Origin: Incurvaria masculella
Taxonomy: Eukaryota > Arthropoda > Insecta > Lepidoptera > Incurvariidae
Assembly: GCA_946894095.1 (NCBI GenBank)
Contig: OX335641.1
Span: 9,070,501 to 9,134,500 of the forward strand
DNA length: 64,000 bases
Direction: 5' to 3'
The notes below the pieces were generated by a model. The model searched no databases. It was not told the DNA's origin and saw nothing but the letters and a program-made list of their open reading frames with translations. The position numbers and the translations under genes are program-made. Positions 1 to 12,564 of the stretch are shown here, one piece after another; position 1 is the first letter of the stretch, and each line of letters opens with the position of its first letter.

Positions 1-2640
1 CAAGGAGTATTTAATAAATCTAAATTTGTTCAACCGAATACAATAAATAAATCACATTTAATCGAATTAAATGATCGGCTGGCCGTAAGCCAGCAAAGGG
101 TTAAGCCCCTACAACCGCCGACGTCCGCAGAAATCCTTTAGGTTTTCATTTAATGCGTAGCCTCGGTTTATTGGCTTAACTTGGATTTCAGTTTACCCAC
201 GTCCGGATCGCTAATACGACGCGCAGGACAGTTACAAACTTGCAAAGGTGAATAAATTCAAGTGGTAGATGTAAATACAAAACTGACCGAGTTATCTTAG
301 AAAGAATAAACTTTGTATGCCTGTGACGTGCATTCGTGTAAATATTGTTTATTTACGTTCATATTACTTTGTCTTTAAATTTATTACAGATTTTTTCACA
401 TTTAATTATCTTTGAAAACGGTGTTTAATTAATTACAACAAATTTAAAATATCCCCGGCGAAAAGATTTGAACGCATTCTGAAACCTGCCAACAGAACCC
501 GCCTCCTAGGTGGAAAAATGGACGCTTACCCGATACCAGATATTCCAAAGGCGTGGTTAGACCAACCAATAGTTTTATCCACATTTTAATCCCCAGCATA
601 TCGACAAATGGCCACATTTTCCACTCTCCTACCTATTTCTCCGGCGCCTCTGATTCGCTGTGCAATGTTGAGGCAGCAAAGAAAATCGTGTAGCCAATGT
701 GATTATGTTGTAATCCTTGCTAAGAGCCACACCTCTGGTGTTAATTTTAACACGTATTTTAACACGTTTAATGCTCTGTAGAGCCTAGTTTGCCAGTTCC
801 TAGCGCTTTGAAAGCTTATCGGGGCTGTGGGCGGGACGTGCTTGTACGCTGAGCTGAGCTAAGCTCGCTCGTTGTCGCACTAGCCACAATGAGAACGAGG
901 ACTAGGTACTTGTAAGTAAGAATTGGTATGAATGGTAGTAGTATATTTTAATTGAAACTCGTGTGCTTTGCTTTTTCGTTTGACTCTTAATAGTTCACGC
1001 AAAACAGTTTGAAATTGAAACGATACATTTAAGAATGGGTCGTAAGCTTAAAACAATTACGATTCCCAAACAAACATTTTATTACCAATAATCGGTATAT
1101 TCAAAATTAATAAATATTTGGAATATTAGATGAGGCTGTATAATAAGAGCAAACATAATATATACATACCCACGGTATTTTTTTTTAAAAAGAAGAAAAC
1201 GTGCAGACGCATATATTTATTGCGTAATGCAGATACCAAATATCAAATATATTCTAACAATGATCCGTACAAATGCAATTTTTGTAGCATGATTGTCCGG
1301 ATGCATCAAATTGTTTTATTGATAAAATTTAAATTAAATAACTGAAATCGCCAACAAATTTAATTAATGACAATACTTTAGAAGAATTGTTAACTTATTC
1401 TTAGTGCACAATAATAACTGGGTTAAAAAACTTAGTTTGCAATCAATGTCCGTGGGTTTTTCTTTCATGCTGGAAGAGAAATATGATATTAAAAATAGCA
1501 GTCTCATTCAAAACATGTGAAAAGAATTATATATTTAAAAAAATATTCATTAGACACTTTAAAGTATTTCAAATTTACATTTTGATTTCTTCGGATTATT
1601 TAGACAGTTATGAGCAATGCCCTGAATCTTATTCGCGCACGTTCAAAAAAATCGTCCTCAGCTAAAACCGTAATGCATTCTGCGCCACTTTGTGTTGCTG
1701 CACGTGAACCAGTTTGTCGTTAAATCCCAGCTCAATTCTCCCAGGAACGAGGTTAATTAATTCGTCTCATTTTCACACACTTAAGTACGCGAAAATAAAC
1801 CAAAAGCGAATTTTGTCACGCCCAATTTACGATGCAACAGAAAATCAAAGTAACAGATTAAGGGAATCGCACTCGTACCATGAGATAAAAAAACATGTTT
1901 TTTTTTCACTCGTTCCAAGATTTTATTTTTAATTAATCACTGCATTTATGTTTCCTAAGTCGCAATATATGTACACCATTTTCCGTGCATTCATTCCAGT
2001 TTAATGTACTCGTGAATACAAATAAATCCGGACATGAAATTAAGTTATTTTATAGTCGTGCTCAGGTCTATTTGGCTAATATCATGGCTGCATGTGTGGT
2101 ATCAAACATCTAAACAGGGAGACATTTTCAAGTAATATATAAATACTTGAAAATATGAATCCGTTTTTTAAACATTAATACTTTCCTTTAGTTTTCCATT
2201 TAACATTACTTCACAGGATTTGTTCCTTATGGGTGACACTATCATTTGATGTAAAAATACATGATAGGTAATTTTTTCAAAACCAACCAGTTCGATTCCC
2301 CACTAGATTTTTTTTTTCAAAAATCTAATAATGCAGTTTTCATGACTCCTTTGAGTGTTTTTCGATATTTCTTATAGTTTCTGATTTGGCCCTGAAAGCC
2401 TACTTGAAAAATTTAATTAGTTCCTCCTCAGTCGACTTCATCGCCTTAAAACCAGCCGAGACGTAGCCACAAAATAAATAACAGCGCACAGTAGTTTAAA
2501 CAGTGCAATTTGATATGCAAAATCCCTTTTTTTCTTATCCCGTCGGGTTCCTCGAAAGAGCTGCTTGGCTGGCCCTTTCTGCTCGAATCAATATGATAAA
2601 GTCAAAATTTGATCGATTTCGTTGGCGTTTCTTTTGACGT
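1..2640. other. unassigned intron-like DNA
   Basis: AT-rich, no convincing ORF, RNA gene or TE on either strand. A moderately GC patch at 780-900 has no recognised role. Confidence 0.6.
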
Positions 2641-2647
2641 AGACGCG

Positions 2648-2692
2648 GGTAGACACGTTGCTCTACAACACATGTAGAGCAACGTGTCTACC
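2648..2692. repeat. perfect 20-bp hairpin
   Basis: GGTAGACACGTTGCTCTACA, a 5-nt loop, then its exact reverse complement. Confidence 0.85.
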
Positions 2693-3163
2693 TTCAGTGG
2701 TCATTGAACTAACGCTTCTGCTTTGGGTACTTAATATGTTCCTATATCCTTTGGTTTGTTGGTTAGATTCTAAGTTGCAAACATAAACGATTAATTACAG
2801 TTCATATTATTTATTTATATTTATACTAGAATTATGTTCATTGGGCGATTTCAGTGGTAAAATTGCAACTAATTTCTTAATTTATCTTAACCTAATTTGA
2901 CGGAAATTTTAACCATTCAATTTTAATGAAATAAAACGTATATATCAATGGTGAAAACCAGACAAACTAATCTGATTTATGCACTTATTTTTTCGTACAT
3001 CACAGTACTCTATAGAGTTCGCAATCATCGACAAGCAACTTAACTACTAGATAATGTCGCTTTAAACAAAACAAAAGTAAAAAAAACATGGTATTTCTGG
3101 CTTTATATAAATATAAACAAAAAAATAACACGGTTGCAAACATATGTGCATATATCATACATT

Positions 3164-3547
3164 GTCAGCCTCAGTGGCCCAGTGGCGCGACACTTCGGCG
3201 ATCGCTCTCCGAAGTTAAGCAACGCTGGGTCCGGTCTGGTCTTGGATGGGTGACCATTCGACCGTTGAGAGAGGCTGGCCGTGGTTCGGATTCCACGTTA
3301 AACTGTAGGTCCCCTTCCTTACTTACTAGGTGGTAGGGTTAATCCCGCCCGGGTTGGTACCACCGCATTGGATGAACGATGGTCGAAGCGGCAATGAAAA
3401 TTGTCCGTGTTTTCCATCCAGTTCAATGTAGCCGTGCAATATAAGGAAGGTCCTGGCATGGCACCTAGTTCCCATGTGGTGTGTTGGGCTAATACCATGA
3501 CAGAAGGTGTGGTATTAGCCATCCATGTCCAGTCACATAAAAAAAAA
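3164..3547 (+). mobile_element. SINE with 5S-rRNA-like head, full length
   Basis: The head at about 3190-3262 carries TCCGAAGTTAAGCAACG and CTTGGATGGGTGACC, the internal promoter (A-box/IE and C-box) of 5S rRNA. The first 20 nt (CCTCAGTGGCCCAGTGGCG) look like a tRNA A-box. The body runs from CTGTAGGTCCCCTTCC through GGTTGGTACCACCGCATTGG, CAATGAAAATTGTCCGTG and GGTCCTGGCATGGCACC to the tail TATTAGCCATCCATGTCCAG and poly(A). Non-autonomous; moved by an unidentified LINE. Best preserved 5S-headed copy together with 59.5 kb. Confidence 0.88.
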
Positions 3548-5698
3548 TTCTAAAATAATAAAATAGGACTATAGTGAAAATAAATTTATGTCCAGATCAT
3601 AGACAGATAGATAGTGTGCGAATGGTTATCAAAAATGTATTAGTTTTCTATGCCAAAAAATAGAAGTTATACATAATTTGTTTCCATAAAACATTTAGCA
3701 TTAGAAGTTAAAACCGCTGAACGAGATTTTTTCAAAATTGGAACAGATAATTACATAGTAAATATGTAGAGTAAATGTGCCTATTTCCTAACCATTCCGT
3801 ACTGAAACATTTAAATAAATAAAGACAACATTAAAACTAGACTGTTGAGTCAGAGCAAAGAGCGCTACACTAAGAAACTAAAAATTGAATAAAACAAGTA
3901 TATTGGCACGCATAAAAAGTTTATTATTATTATTATAGAATACCCCGAAGTGAATTGTTTTATAATTTCTTTGATTTTTCGTTTAAAAACCATTTCCGGA
4001 TTGCAAAATATATCCACATGAGCAGTCCGTTCATTATATAGTAAACATATTATGTGAATAGGATAACAGACGCCTGCTTTAGTGCGAGTTTTACTTGTAC
4101 CTACGGAACAGTGCCGAAGAACGAACGAACGATGGAACCCTTCTGATGGGTCCCCTTCATAAAGTCCAAAAAACATAAGGTGCAAAACCCAGAACGTCCA
4201 AAAGTATGTATTTTTCGTGTGTATTATAAAATGCATATAATCTAACCTAACCTAACACAATAAAAAATATCCGTATTCGTTAGTATTTTCGGACGGCATG
4301 GGTTGTGGCGACCTTGTGCTTTTTGGACTTTATGATACATCCCCATACATAAAGATAAGCAACATATCTTGCGGTTAAATATTTTATGCAATGTCTTTAT
4401 TAATGTCTGCCCTTCTGTCACACAATTCCATCGTGCAGGCTGCTGTATAAATATAGGTAAAGGTCGATTTAGGTCCAACGTTTGTGATTCAGTCGAATAT
4501 ACCGAAACTGTAAGAAGACCCTAACCCTGCGATGGTTCACGGTACTTAACACCATTAGTTCCGCGCGTGCGGAGAGCCAATAAAGGCCACGTGGTTCCAG
4601 CGGACCCGTCTCTGAAGAATGGACCACGCTCAGGGGTCGAACTAATCAAGGGTTAATGTCGAATTAAATGGAGCCATTAAGTGTATTGCCTTTATTTCTA
4701 AACATTTTCTTTTCTATAAATTTTTTTTTCATGAATTGGGATTTTTATGCACTTATTTTATAAGATATTTATACATTTACTTTTTAATTGAATGTTTGTA
4801 CAATATGCACACATTTTACACGCTAAGCTATGCTAGATAATTTCATTAATTAAAAACATCGACATTAAGCCAATGTTTCTGTGTTTTCAGAGATTTTTTT
4901 CATGTAATCGGACATAGGTCCATCACACCTAATAGGAACTAGGTTCCATGCCAGGAGCTTCTTTATATTAGCTTATTATGTAAGTAGGCATACATCAGAA
5001 GTGTGGTGTTACTAGCTATCGCTGAAGCCTACATCATACTTAGTATAGGTCGATTGGCATTTGAACCGAAGTATAATTTTGTGTACTATCTAAATCTATT
5101 CACAAGAAGGTTTTTAGAACTGCAAAATTTTGCCGGAGATAATTCTACATACATACATCCATACTATCACGTCTTTTTCCCTCCGGAGTAGGCAGAGATG
5201 ATAGAGCGCCATACGGTACGATCATAGCATACTTCTTTCGCTTCCTCAACAGATATCTTTGAGACATTTAAAACTTTTTTATGGCAATGTAATTATATTC
5301 GCTAACATCAATTTAATCGTGCATATTCGTTTCCGAACATATTCACTTACACAACCAAACAATCCTGGATACATACACATACGTGAAAACATTTATAAAA
5401 TGCCCCCCAACAAGACACAATAGAGTATCAACCCTCCACTAGCTACAGTTCACCCGCTTGACATTGGCAATAGCAGGTAAAATGGGCCCATGAATAGAAC
5501 CCCAACCGAGAGTGAAATGGACCCGCCATTTGTAAGATTAACTCCTGTCAAAATACCGCACCGTATCTCTTTGTAATGTAATGTAATAATGTGGGGTCGC
5601 GTTTTTATTGACAAGTGGGTTCAAGTAAATTTGTTGCAACTTTACTTGGATGAGGTTCGGTGTAGTGAGGTTGATTCACTACCTGCGGATTTTCTTTA
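3548..5698. other. mostly unassigned DNA
   Basis: Apart from the 4.14-4.35 kb inverted repeat, only a fragment near 5155-5240 (CCTCCGGAGTAGGCAGAGATG) resembles a common lepidopteran repeat; the rest is unrecognised. Confidence 0.5.
4140..4350. repeat. imperfect inverted repeat
   Basis: CATAAAGTCCAAAAAACATA at 4158 pairs with TGCTTTTTGGACTTTATGAT at 4318; matching continues toward the centre (AACCCAGAACGTCC with GGACGGCATGGGTT). The centre holds CTAACCTAACCTAAC. Confidence 0.6.
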
Positions 5699-6495
5699 TC
5701 TATATCTATATCTGTTTCAATATATAAAGAGTAAAGGTTTGATTTTTTGTATGTTTATTTGAATTGAATAGGCTCCGAAACTACTGGACGGATTTGAAAA
5801 ATTATTTCGCCGTTGAAAAGCTACAGTATATCCGAGTAACATAGGCTATATTTTATTTAAAAAAAATTAAGGATCCTTACCAAAACTTCGATAACGTAAC
5901 CCAAGGTGCAAAAACATTACCAAGAATGTTCCTTACATCGCGTGCGCTGCGAAAACTATTCACGATAGAACAAAATGATGTACTACAATTTTATAGAACA
6001 CATCATTATCTACACCAAATGTCGCGACAGCGTACATCTTACTGTTATAGTTATGTCACAATAAGGGTGCATTTATTTTATAATAAACATTTAAATACCG
6101 CCCCTAGAAAAGGCTCTTTATTTGTACCTAGGTATTAATCCTTATCAAAATAAATAAATTATTACTTTTTGAATTATTCGATGAGGACATTCCATTCGAA
6201 AGATATCACGAGTTTAAAAATTAGAAAAAACTCCGCTCGGCTAGCTATGCGTTTTAGAGTTTGTAGGCGTCACTCAGGGTTACTGGAGGGGAGTCAAGCC
6301 ACAAAATAAACTTGCCGCGCGGCTCATTCCCGCTGTAATTATATCTAAGTTTTTTTTATTTCAAATATTTCAATGTAGGTATATGCTCTTTTTTAGGAAC
6401 TATACGTAAAAAGGGTTTATTTGTGTATCAGTGTGTCAAAATTTTATTTTTTTTATATTATATTAAGCCTGTGCAAAGCCGGGACAGGCTGCTAG
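5699..6495 (+). mobile_element. Helitron-like non-autonomous element
   Basis: The 3' end GCCTGT..GACAGGC hairpin followed by TGCTAG and a T has the Helitron layout (hairpin, CTRR, T). The 5' end begins TC after an A (several TC positions are possible in TATCTATATC). Interior AGGCTCCGAAACTACTGGAC and AACATAGGCTATATTTT are of a type common in lepidopterans. Class by end structure only. Confidence 0.6.
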
Positions 6496-8149
6496 TTATC
6501 AATAGGTAAGTAATTAACTCGTCATTCAGAAGTAAGTAGTTATAAACATTAATATGATAAATAAAAAAAGACCTTTGAACTTATCTAATCGCGATAACTT
6601 TTGTCAGAAACATTTTCTTTTATATTTATGGGAATATTTTTTGTTAACTCAAAAATAAAGAAATAAATATTAAAATTAAAAATGTGTCGATGTATTGGAA
6701 GAATTCAGTCTAAGTCTGGTTGACAATTTTTTTAACTGACTTTTGATTTAGTATAATATTTCTTCCTCCTTCATTTTAAATCTTACTCAATTATATATAT
6801 TTTTGATGGTTTATAACTATTCCTTAAAATATACATTTTGCCAAGTATCTACGAAGCTTTCGTTTTGTTAAGAAGGAAACGGTGTACTATTTTAGGCCGT
6901 TGGCAAGGAAATTATCAAAGAAAAGATACGTCTGAATCGTCAGTCAATGTTTTCTACGGCGAGGTAATGTCTGCTTGGCCAACCAACGAAACGAACAACT
7001 GAGATCGCACCTTTATATCAATAAAGGTACCTTATCAAGCTACATTGGTACTAAAAATATAGAATATTAAAATTGTTATCAATTCATTCTCATCGGGCCA
7101 ACATAGGAGCAGAAAGTTTTAATATACGTAATATTCGACGAAAATTGTTTCCCAGAAACGTCAGTAGTATTGACATCGCACAGATTATCAGAACAACGAA
7201 ATCACAAAACAACGAAATCCGTGTAGAGCGATTGTCAGGAGCGGGAAAGTACTGGGTGAGCGGCGCCTATTAAAACAATATTAGTGTATCTATGCTCGCA
7301 GCTATTGGCTCTAATAACGGGGTAGGGTGGCCCGAATTAAGATTTAATTCTACGCTGTGTTGATACGGGATATTAGGCAATTGGACGATTTGTCCTTGTT
7401 TTCTGATCGTAGAACGCTGGAAGTATGGATTATACGATCACCCTGCTGGTTCACTTTGTACAGGCACATTTTATTATTATACCGAGATATATTTAATTAA
7501 AATTTTTTTACATTATTATTACATATTTACAAAACAAAAAGCTGCAAACACATAAAAAGAATATAGAAAAATTGAGAATCCACCGGCGAGAGGGGGCCTC
7601 CTACAAGCGCGCCGGTGGGTGCAGGCCGTGGTGGCGGCGCTCTCCGGGACGACGTAAGCCAGGCTTCGAACGATAGGTGGTGGTCTTGACACGCAGGCCT
7701 CTATAACGCCCATCTCGGATATTATTATTGTTATTATTTCTCTACATATTCCAAAAACGTTTCAAAAGTTACGAACTCTTTAAACGTTCTTACATATCTG
7801 AAATGAAGATATTGATTATGTGGATAAGAAAGGATGCAAACAATAATTTGCATTGTGTATACATGCACACGCAGTAGTATAATTTAATATATACATAATA
7901 GCCGCGGAGTATAATAGCCGGGTAAGGTGAGTCTACTAAATATGAGTACCCAATTTCAGTCGACACAACTTATTGGGTGAAAATAATAGGCACAGCTAAC
8001 AAAACAGTTTGTTGACCTGTTAACATCCATAAAGCCAGTCATTGTCTTAGTAAAATATCAGTTAAAAATGCCTCACGCAGATAGGTACTTACCTCCCTTT
8101 TTTCTGCATCAATTTTAAAATGGGAGTCCAGGTTCACATTCTTCTTTTT
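6496..8149. other. unassigned DNA
   Basis: AT-rich. GC-richer patch 7580-7710 with an open minus frame, not protein-like by composition. Nothing recognised. Confidence 0.5.
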
Positions 8150-8460
8150 AGGGTTCCGTACCCAAAGGGTGAAAACGGAACCCTATTACTAAGCCTCCGA
8201 TGTCCGTCCGTCCGTCCGTCCGTCCGTCCGTCTGTCCGTCTGTCACAGGGCTGTATCTCAGTAACCGTAACAGGTAGACAGCTGAAATTTTCACAGAGTG
8301 TGTATTTATTTTGCCGCTATAACAACAAATAGGTAAGATTAAAAAATAATTAAAATTAAAGGGGGCTCCCATACAAAAAACGTGATTTTTTTGTTTTTTT
8401 TTCTACGATAGTACGGAACCTTCGTGTGCGAGTCCGACTCGCACTTGGCCTTTTTTTTTT
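8150..8460 (+). repeat. (CCGT)n-containing interspersed repeat, copy 1
   Basis: Begins AGGGTTCCGTACCCAAAGGG, has a CCGT tetranucleotide run (8202-8235), TGTATCTCAGTAACCGTAAC, TTTTCACAGAGTGTGTATTT, TTGCCGCTATAACAACAAAT, and TACGGAACC. It ends with the 19-nt palindrome GTGCGAGTCCGACTCGCAC and TTGGCC. AGGGTTCCGTA and TACGGAACC near the ends form an inverted pair. Widespread repeat type in lepidopterans; non-coding; the class (possibly Helitron-like) is not certain. Confidence 0.8.
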
Positions 8461-9201
8461 AGTTTAAAGAGTTACTTTAAACTTTTTGTCTAGTAGTGAA
8501 GACTACACACTAAGTTAGTTAGTTAGCAAAACTAACTTAGTTTAACAGAAAACAGAAACTGTTATTGTGCGTGCCATTTACGATTGTTGGATGACAATAA
8601 ACCAAATTTACTTGGACTAAAACTTTAGAGTGTCATTTAAACATGGCATTCTCGTCACCATTAAATACGAAATATCAAATGAGTTCTACCTACCGTTAGT
8701 CATTGTAAAACATTCCATGAACCCAAGATCCTTGATAATTTTCCCATGATGAGACATTTGAGCCGCAACAATCGTGGATCTGTTGTGCAATTATCTAAGA
8801 ATTAATTAAGAGAATAATAAGTGTATTTCAATTCGTCGCAGCGCTACAAAAAACTTCAAACAATCATTGTCATTGGGATTCTTAATGTTTTGCCTCGAGT
8901 TTCACTCGTTTGGAAAATGGAAATATGCCTTGCCTTGTAGCGACAAAATATATTGCTCGTTTCTTTTATTTTGTGTTAAATTTTTTTTTTATTTTTAAAT
9001 ATAAAATAAAGGAACGAGGATATGTAAATTTCATTTAATCGAATAGTTATTTGTGATTTTTGTATCCAATAATCAATAAATAATTGTGTACCAACTGAGT
9101 AATGAAAATGTGTGTTAGGTAAAAAAACTAGGGTTACAGCTGATTCAGCATATGATAGTACTTTTAAGATGACTTATACGTGCAATGATTTTATCACTTA
9201 A

Positions 9202-9569
9202 GGTCTGCCCGTAAACATCAGAAAAATTCGCCTCCAATACAAACGTAGTTTACTAATAAATTGAAAACCACTGTTCCATGTTACTTGATATTTGGTATCT
9301 AATATTAGGCTACAAATATATGTGTTTGCATGTCTTTGTTTTTTCGGTAAATGTATTCTGGGTCAAACTACAGAGAAAACCAAATTCGTATGAAGATTTC
9401 CTTTTTGCTATAATTTCAATAGGTTTGGACTTTTCAAAATAACAAAAGCGTGCAGGCAACGATATTTTTTACTTGATATTAGATATTATTTATCAATTTA
9501 ATTAGAATAGCGGTTTCCAAATGATTAGTAAACTACGTTTGTACGGGGAGCATAGCTTACGGGCCGTTC
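9202..9569. mobile_element. TTAA-target MITE, family 2, copy a (368 bp)
   Basis: TTAA at 9198-9201 and 9570-9573. The terminal 60 bp at each end are imperfect inverted repeats sharing ATACAAACGTAGTTTACTA and GCCCGTAA. Same length as the 41.6-kb copy. Confidence 0.85.
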
Positions 9570-9897
9570 TTAAACAAAATCATAGCTTTGAAGTGATCAC
9601 TTCAACGGAGGTAAATAATGTATACTGACGGAGGCTAGATGGCGCACTATGCTAACTGAAATTAGAAAAACACGAGTTGCAGCTTCATGCATTAAATTTG
9701 TTTTACAAATTTAAATCCCCGGATTCTTTACATCTAAAACATTCTATGATATATATCATTAATAGATACTTCGCTCGAATCTGGATGGTTTTCAGCCACT
9801 GTATTACACCATATTTACATGCCATGAATTAGGAAATAACATATTTTCCATTCAAAATATCAGGGTTCCGAAGTAACATTTGTAAAATTATATGAAA

Positions 9898-10883
9898 CTA
9901 GCTGCGGTACCCGGCTCCGCTCGGGTTAGTGTCGGCTAAATTATTTTATGGATAAAAAGTAGCCCACATGACTAATCCAAAATAGGGTCAAACTGGTCCA
10001 GGACAATGTATCCGCCTATCAAATTTCATCAAGATCGTTCGAGCCGAAATAGCATGATTTAATGAAAAACATCCAATAATTCCCATTTAGAGCTTCATTG
10101 ACATTTGGTGGTTACTTAAAAAAAAGCATTTGCCGCCAGAACCTTTCTGCACCTAGGAAATAAGTAAAGTTTAAAACGTAGGTAAGTTTTGCGTGGACTC
10201 CAACCCACCGCCAGCCTCAACATGAAAAGTAACCCATCTCGAACCTGACTGCTCCCAGAGATGCTATACATTGATAAAATCCGCACATAAATCGGGTAAG
10301 TGGTCCGCAAGTTATAAGAATTTAACACTCACTACTCACCCTTCTGGTGATGAAGCGTTATATTATGTAGCCTATAAGTTTTGAGTAGAATCAGGCTAGA
10401 CGTTGATACAATCTGCATCTTAATCCAGTAACTGGTTCTCAAGCATTTTATTCTATTGGTCGCACCTCTGGCGATATAGCGTGATGCCAAGTAGGCCTAA
10501 AGTTGCGGGAAATACCAAGCCGTACTTCGGTACAATTAGTAAAAGTAAACGCCTCTGCCTCCCCCCCCCTCCAGCCGCCGCCTTCCCGCCGAGCCGTGCA
10601 GAGCATTGCCGTTTGTATGACAGCGTCTTAGCGTAAGCGGAACTGAATTATATTTAGCCTATCCTAATTCCCGGGTAGTTAAATGTACGTGTACTAAGTT
10701 TCATCTCATTCGGATAATTGGTTTAAGAGTTATGGAGGAACATACAGACATACATACAGAAATGATTTCTAAAAATCGTCAATTTAGTTTAAGTGTCATA
10801 AATAAAGTCTACAAATGTAATATCTTATAAAACAAAGCAACTTACTCCATGAACAGCCCTTACAGATTTATTATAAGTATAGA
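9898..10883 (-). mobile_element. Helitron-like non-autonomous element, reverse
   Basis: Minus strand: A|TCTATACTTATAATAAATC at the 5' end (10883) and an ACCCGAGC..GCCGGGT hairpin followed by CTAG|T at the 3' end (9898). Interior includes AAATTTCATCAAGATCG and a GC-rich patch near 10560-10600. A composite of older pieces is possible. Confidence 0.5.
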
Positions 10884-11329
10884 TTTTACATTATTATTGC
10901 TGTTATGTTATTCACATTTATATAAATTAATCAAAACAACCAAAAAAGGACCAATTGCTTACCTACCTACAGCCTATAATAATTTAAATAAAAACGAAGT
11001 AATTCTTAATAATTAACAGATAAGTAACCTATCTATATAATTAAAATAAAAATGAAGTATCTTTTTGTAGGTGAAACTCCTAACCAAAACAAAACCTGCC
11101 AATTACCTTGAGTATAATAAAGTTAAAAACGCATTGTGCGTTTTTAACAAATCGCTAGTGCCTTGAAAAGTCGCCAAGCGGACACAACGGTCAATGACGT
11201 CTGCCCTCACGCGTCTGCCCGTGCTCGGTTAGCGCACTCAGCGATGAGCGATTTCTTCCCCCGCCTTCTCCTCACCCGCCCCCGGCGGACCGCCCGCCCC
11301 TCCCCCGCCGCAGCTCCCGCCGCGCCGGC

Positions 11330-11395
11330 TGGTGTGAAGTAGCACCTGACTACCGGCATCGTTTTCGTGAAAGTTCGAAAGCCCATGGGCACAAT
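11330..11395 (+). mobile_element. short LINE 3'-end fragment, family B
   Basis: TGTGAAGTAGCACCTGACTA..GAAAGTTCGAAAGCCCATGG matches the coding end seen at 16.5 kb in reverse. The GC-rich stretch just before it (11240-11330) is unexplained. Confidence 0.45.
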
Positions 11396-11557
11396 ATCTT
11401 TATGAATTGTAGCCTATGTGTTATTCTGATGTATATGCTATATTATTGTAAAGTTTCATTAAAATCCATTCAGTCGTTTTTACATGAAAGAGTAACAAAC
11501 ATCCATCCATCCATCCATCCATTATTACAAACTTTCCCCTTTATAATATTAGTAAGA
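11396..11557 (-). mobile_element. Helitron-like 5' fragment, reverse
   Basis: Minus strand: TCTTACTAATATTATAAAGG at the end, a (GGAT)n run (11500-11522 on + as ATCC), GTAACAAACATCC and GTAGCCTATGTGTTATTCTG on +, a common lepidopteran repeat block. The other end is missing. Confidence 0.5.
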
Positions 11558-12079
11558 TTAGATTAACAAACTCATATTTAAAAAAAAATACAAAATTTTG
11601 CTTTCCAGTCACGAGAATTTTGAATCTTCTAACTTAAAGATATATTTTGAGAAAAAAAATATTTCGGACGTTAACTGAACGGACGGTAACATAATTTGAT
11701 GAGGTTATAAATATGAGTTACGGAAATCACGCCTTACATATGGGAATTCATCCAAATTCCAACAAACAAATGCCGAGCATTACATGTTTATTCGTTTTCT
11801 AGTAATTTCAATAAATACCCCCGCTGCTGGTATCAGTTTATCCGGTAGTTACGGCAAATCATCGTTCGTTCAGTGAAATTACATAATTTCCAGTAAATTG
11901 GTACTATTTCACGTAATCGCGCTTCCTTCAAATCTGTCGGTGCGTCCGTCCGCCTGTATGCGGACGCGTAATACGACCGACCTTTGACTCGTGTATACTG
12001 AACGAAGGTATGTTTAAAATAACAATCCTCATACCAAGAGAGTTAAAAAGGATTCAACCAGAGAGAGAGGCACCAGTGT

Positions 12080-12375
12080 TTGCATAGAGAGACAAACGCC
12101 ATAGTCCCTTTTCTATACCATCGCTAAGCCCTGAATAGGCAGAAAATTAACCCATTCACTGTCGACATTCCCAAAATAAAAACTAACCCGTCCTCTAGAT
12201 CTTTCGTCTATACGGTTAGTAAACTGTGGAATGGACTCCCTTTTCCGAGGCATTTCCCCCAAAGTACAGCCTGGGGTCCTTAAAATGTGGTGTGAAGAAG
12301 AACCTGGTCGGCCGGCCTAGTTTTTGGTAGCCCCGTGGAAGTTCTAAAGCCCATGGACTTCGCCGGGACCAAATA
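12080..12375 (+). mobile_element. LINE C-terminal remnant, family B
   Basis: Reads SRSFVYTVSKLWNGLP, then after a frameshift SLKCGVKKNLVGRP, the usual end of jockey-superfamily ORF2. Preceded by CACTGTCGACATTCCC, shared with 16.6, 33.0 and 55.4 kb. Confidence 0.6.
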
Positions 12376-12564
12376 AAATCGATAAGTAAATAATTAAGCA
12401 GGTTACGCGCAAGACTTGCAGCCACAAATAATATAATTTTCAATAGATAATTTTACTCATATTTATTACCTGCAAAACCGTTTGCCATTGCCATTCCATT
12501 CAAAAGTTGTAATACTAGGAAATATAAAACTTTTTTTTAGTCTCATAACTTTTCAAGGCAAGGG

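Noticed and set aside
3190..3262. Possible 5S rRNA gene
   Set aside because: Only the internal-promoter half of 5S matches; it is followed by SINE body, so it is a derived head, not a gene.
3319..3522. Minus-strand ORF over the SINE (and similar ORFs at 54.2, 59.5 and 63.8 kb)
   Set aside because: Recurring ORFs are by-products of the SINE body sequence, with no protein family features.
4235..4256. Telomere-like CCTAA units (also 27.0 kb)
   Set aside because: Only two or three units, far too few for a telomeric tract.
8148..8372. ORFs with repeated TDGR peptides (also 28.6, 40.7 and 53.6 kb)
   Set aside because: Translation of the CCGT tetranucleotide run in a non-coding repeat.
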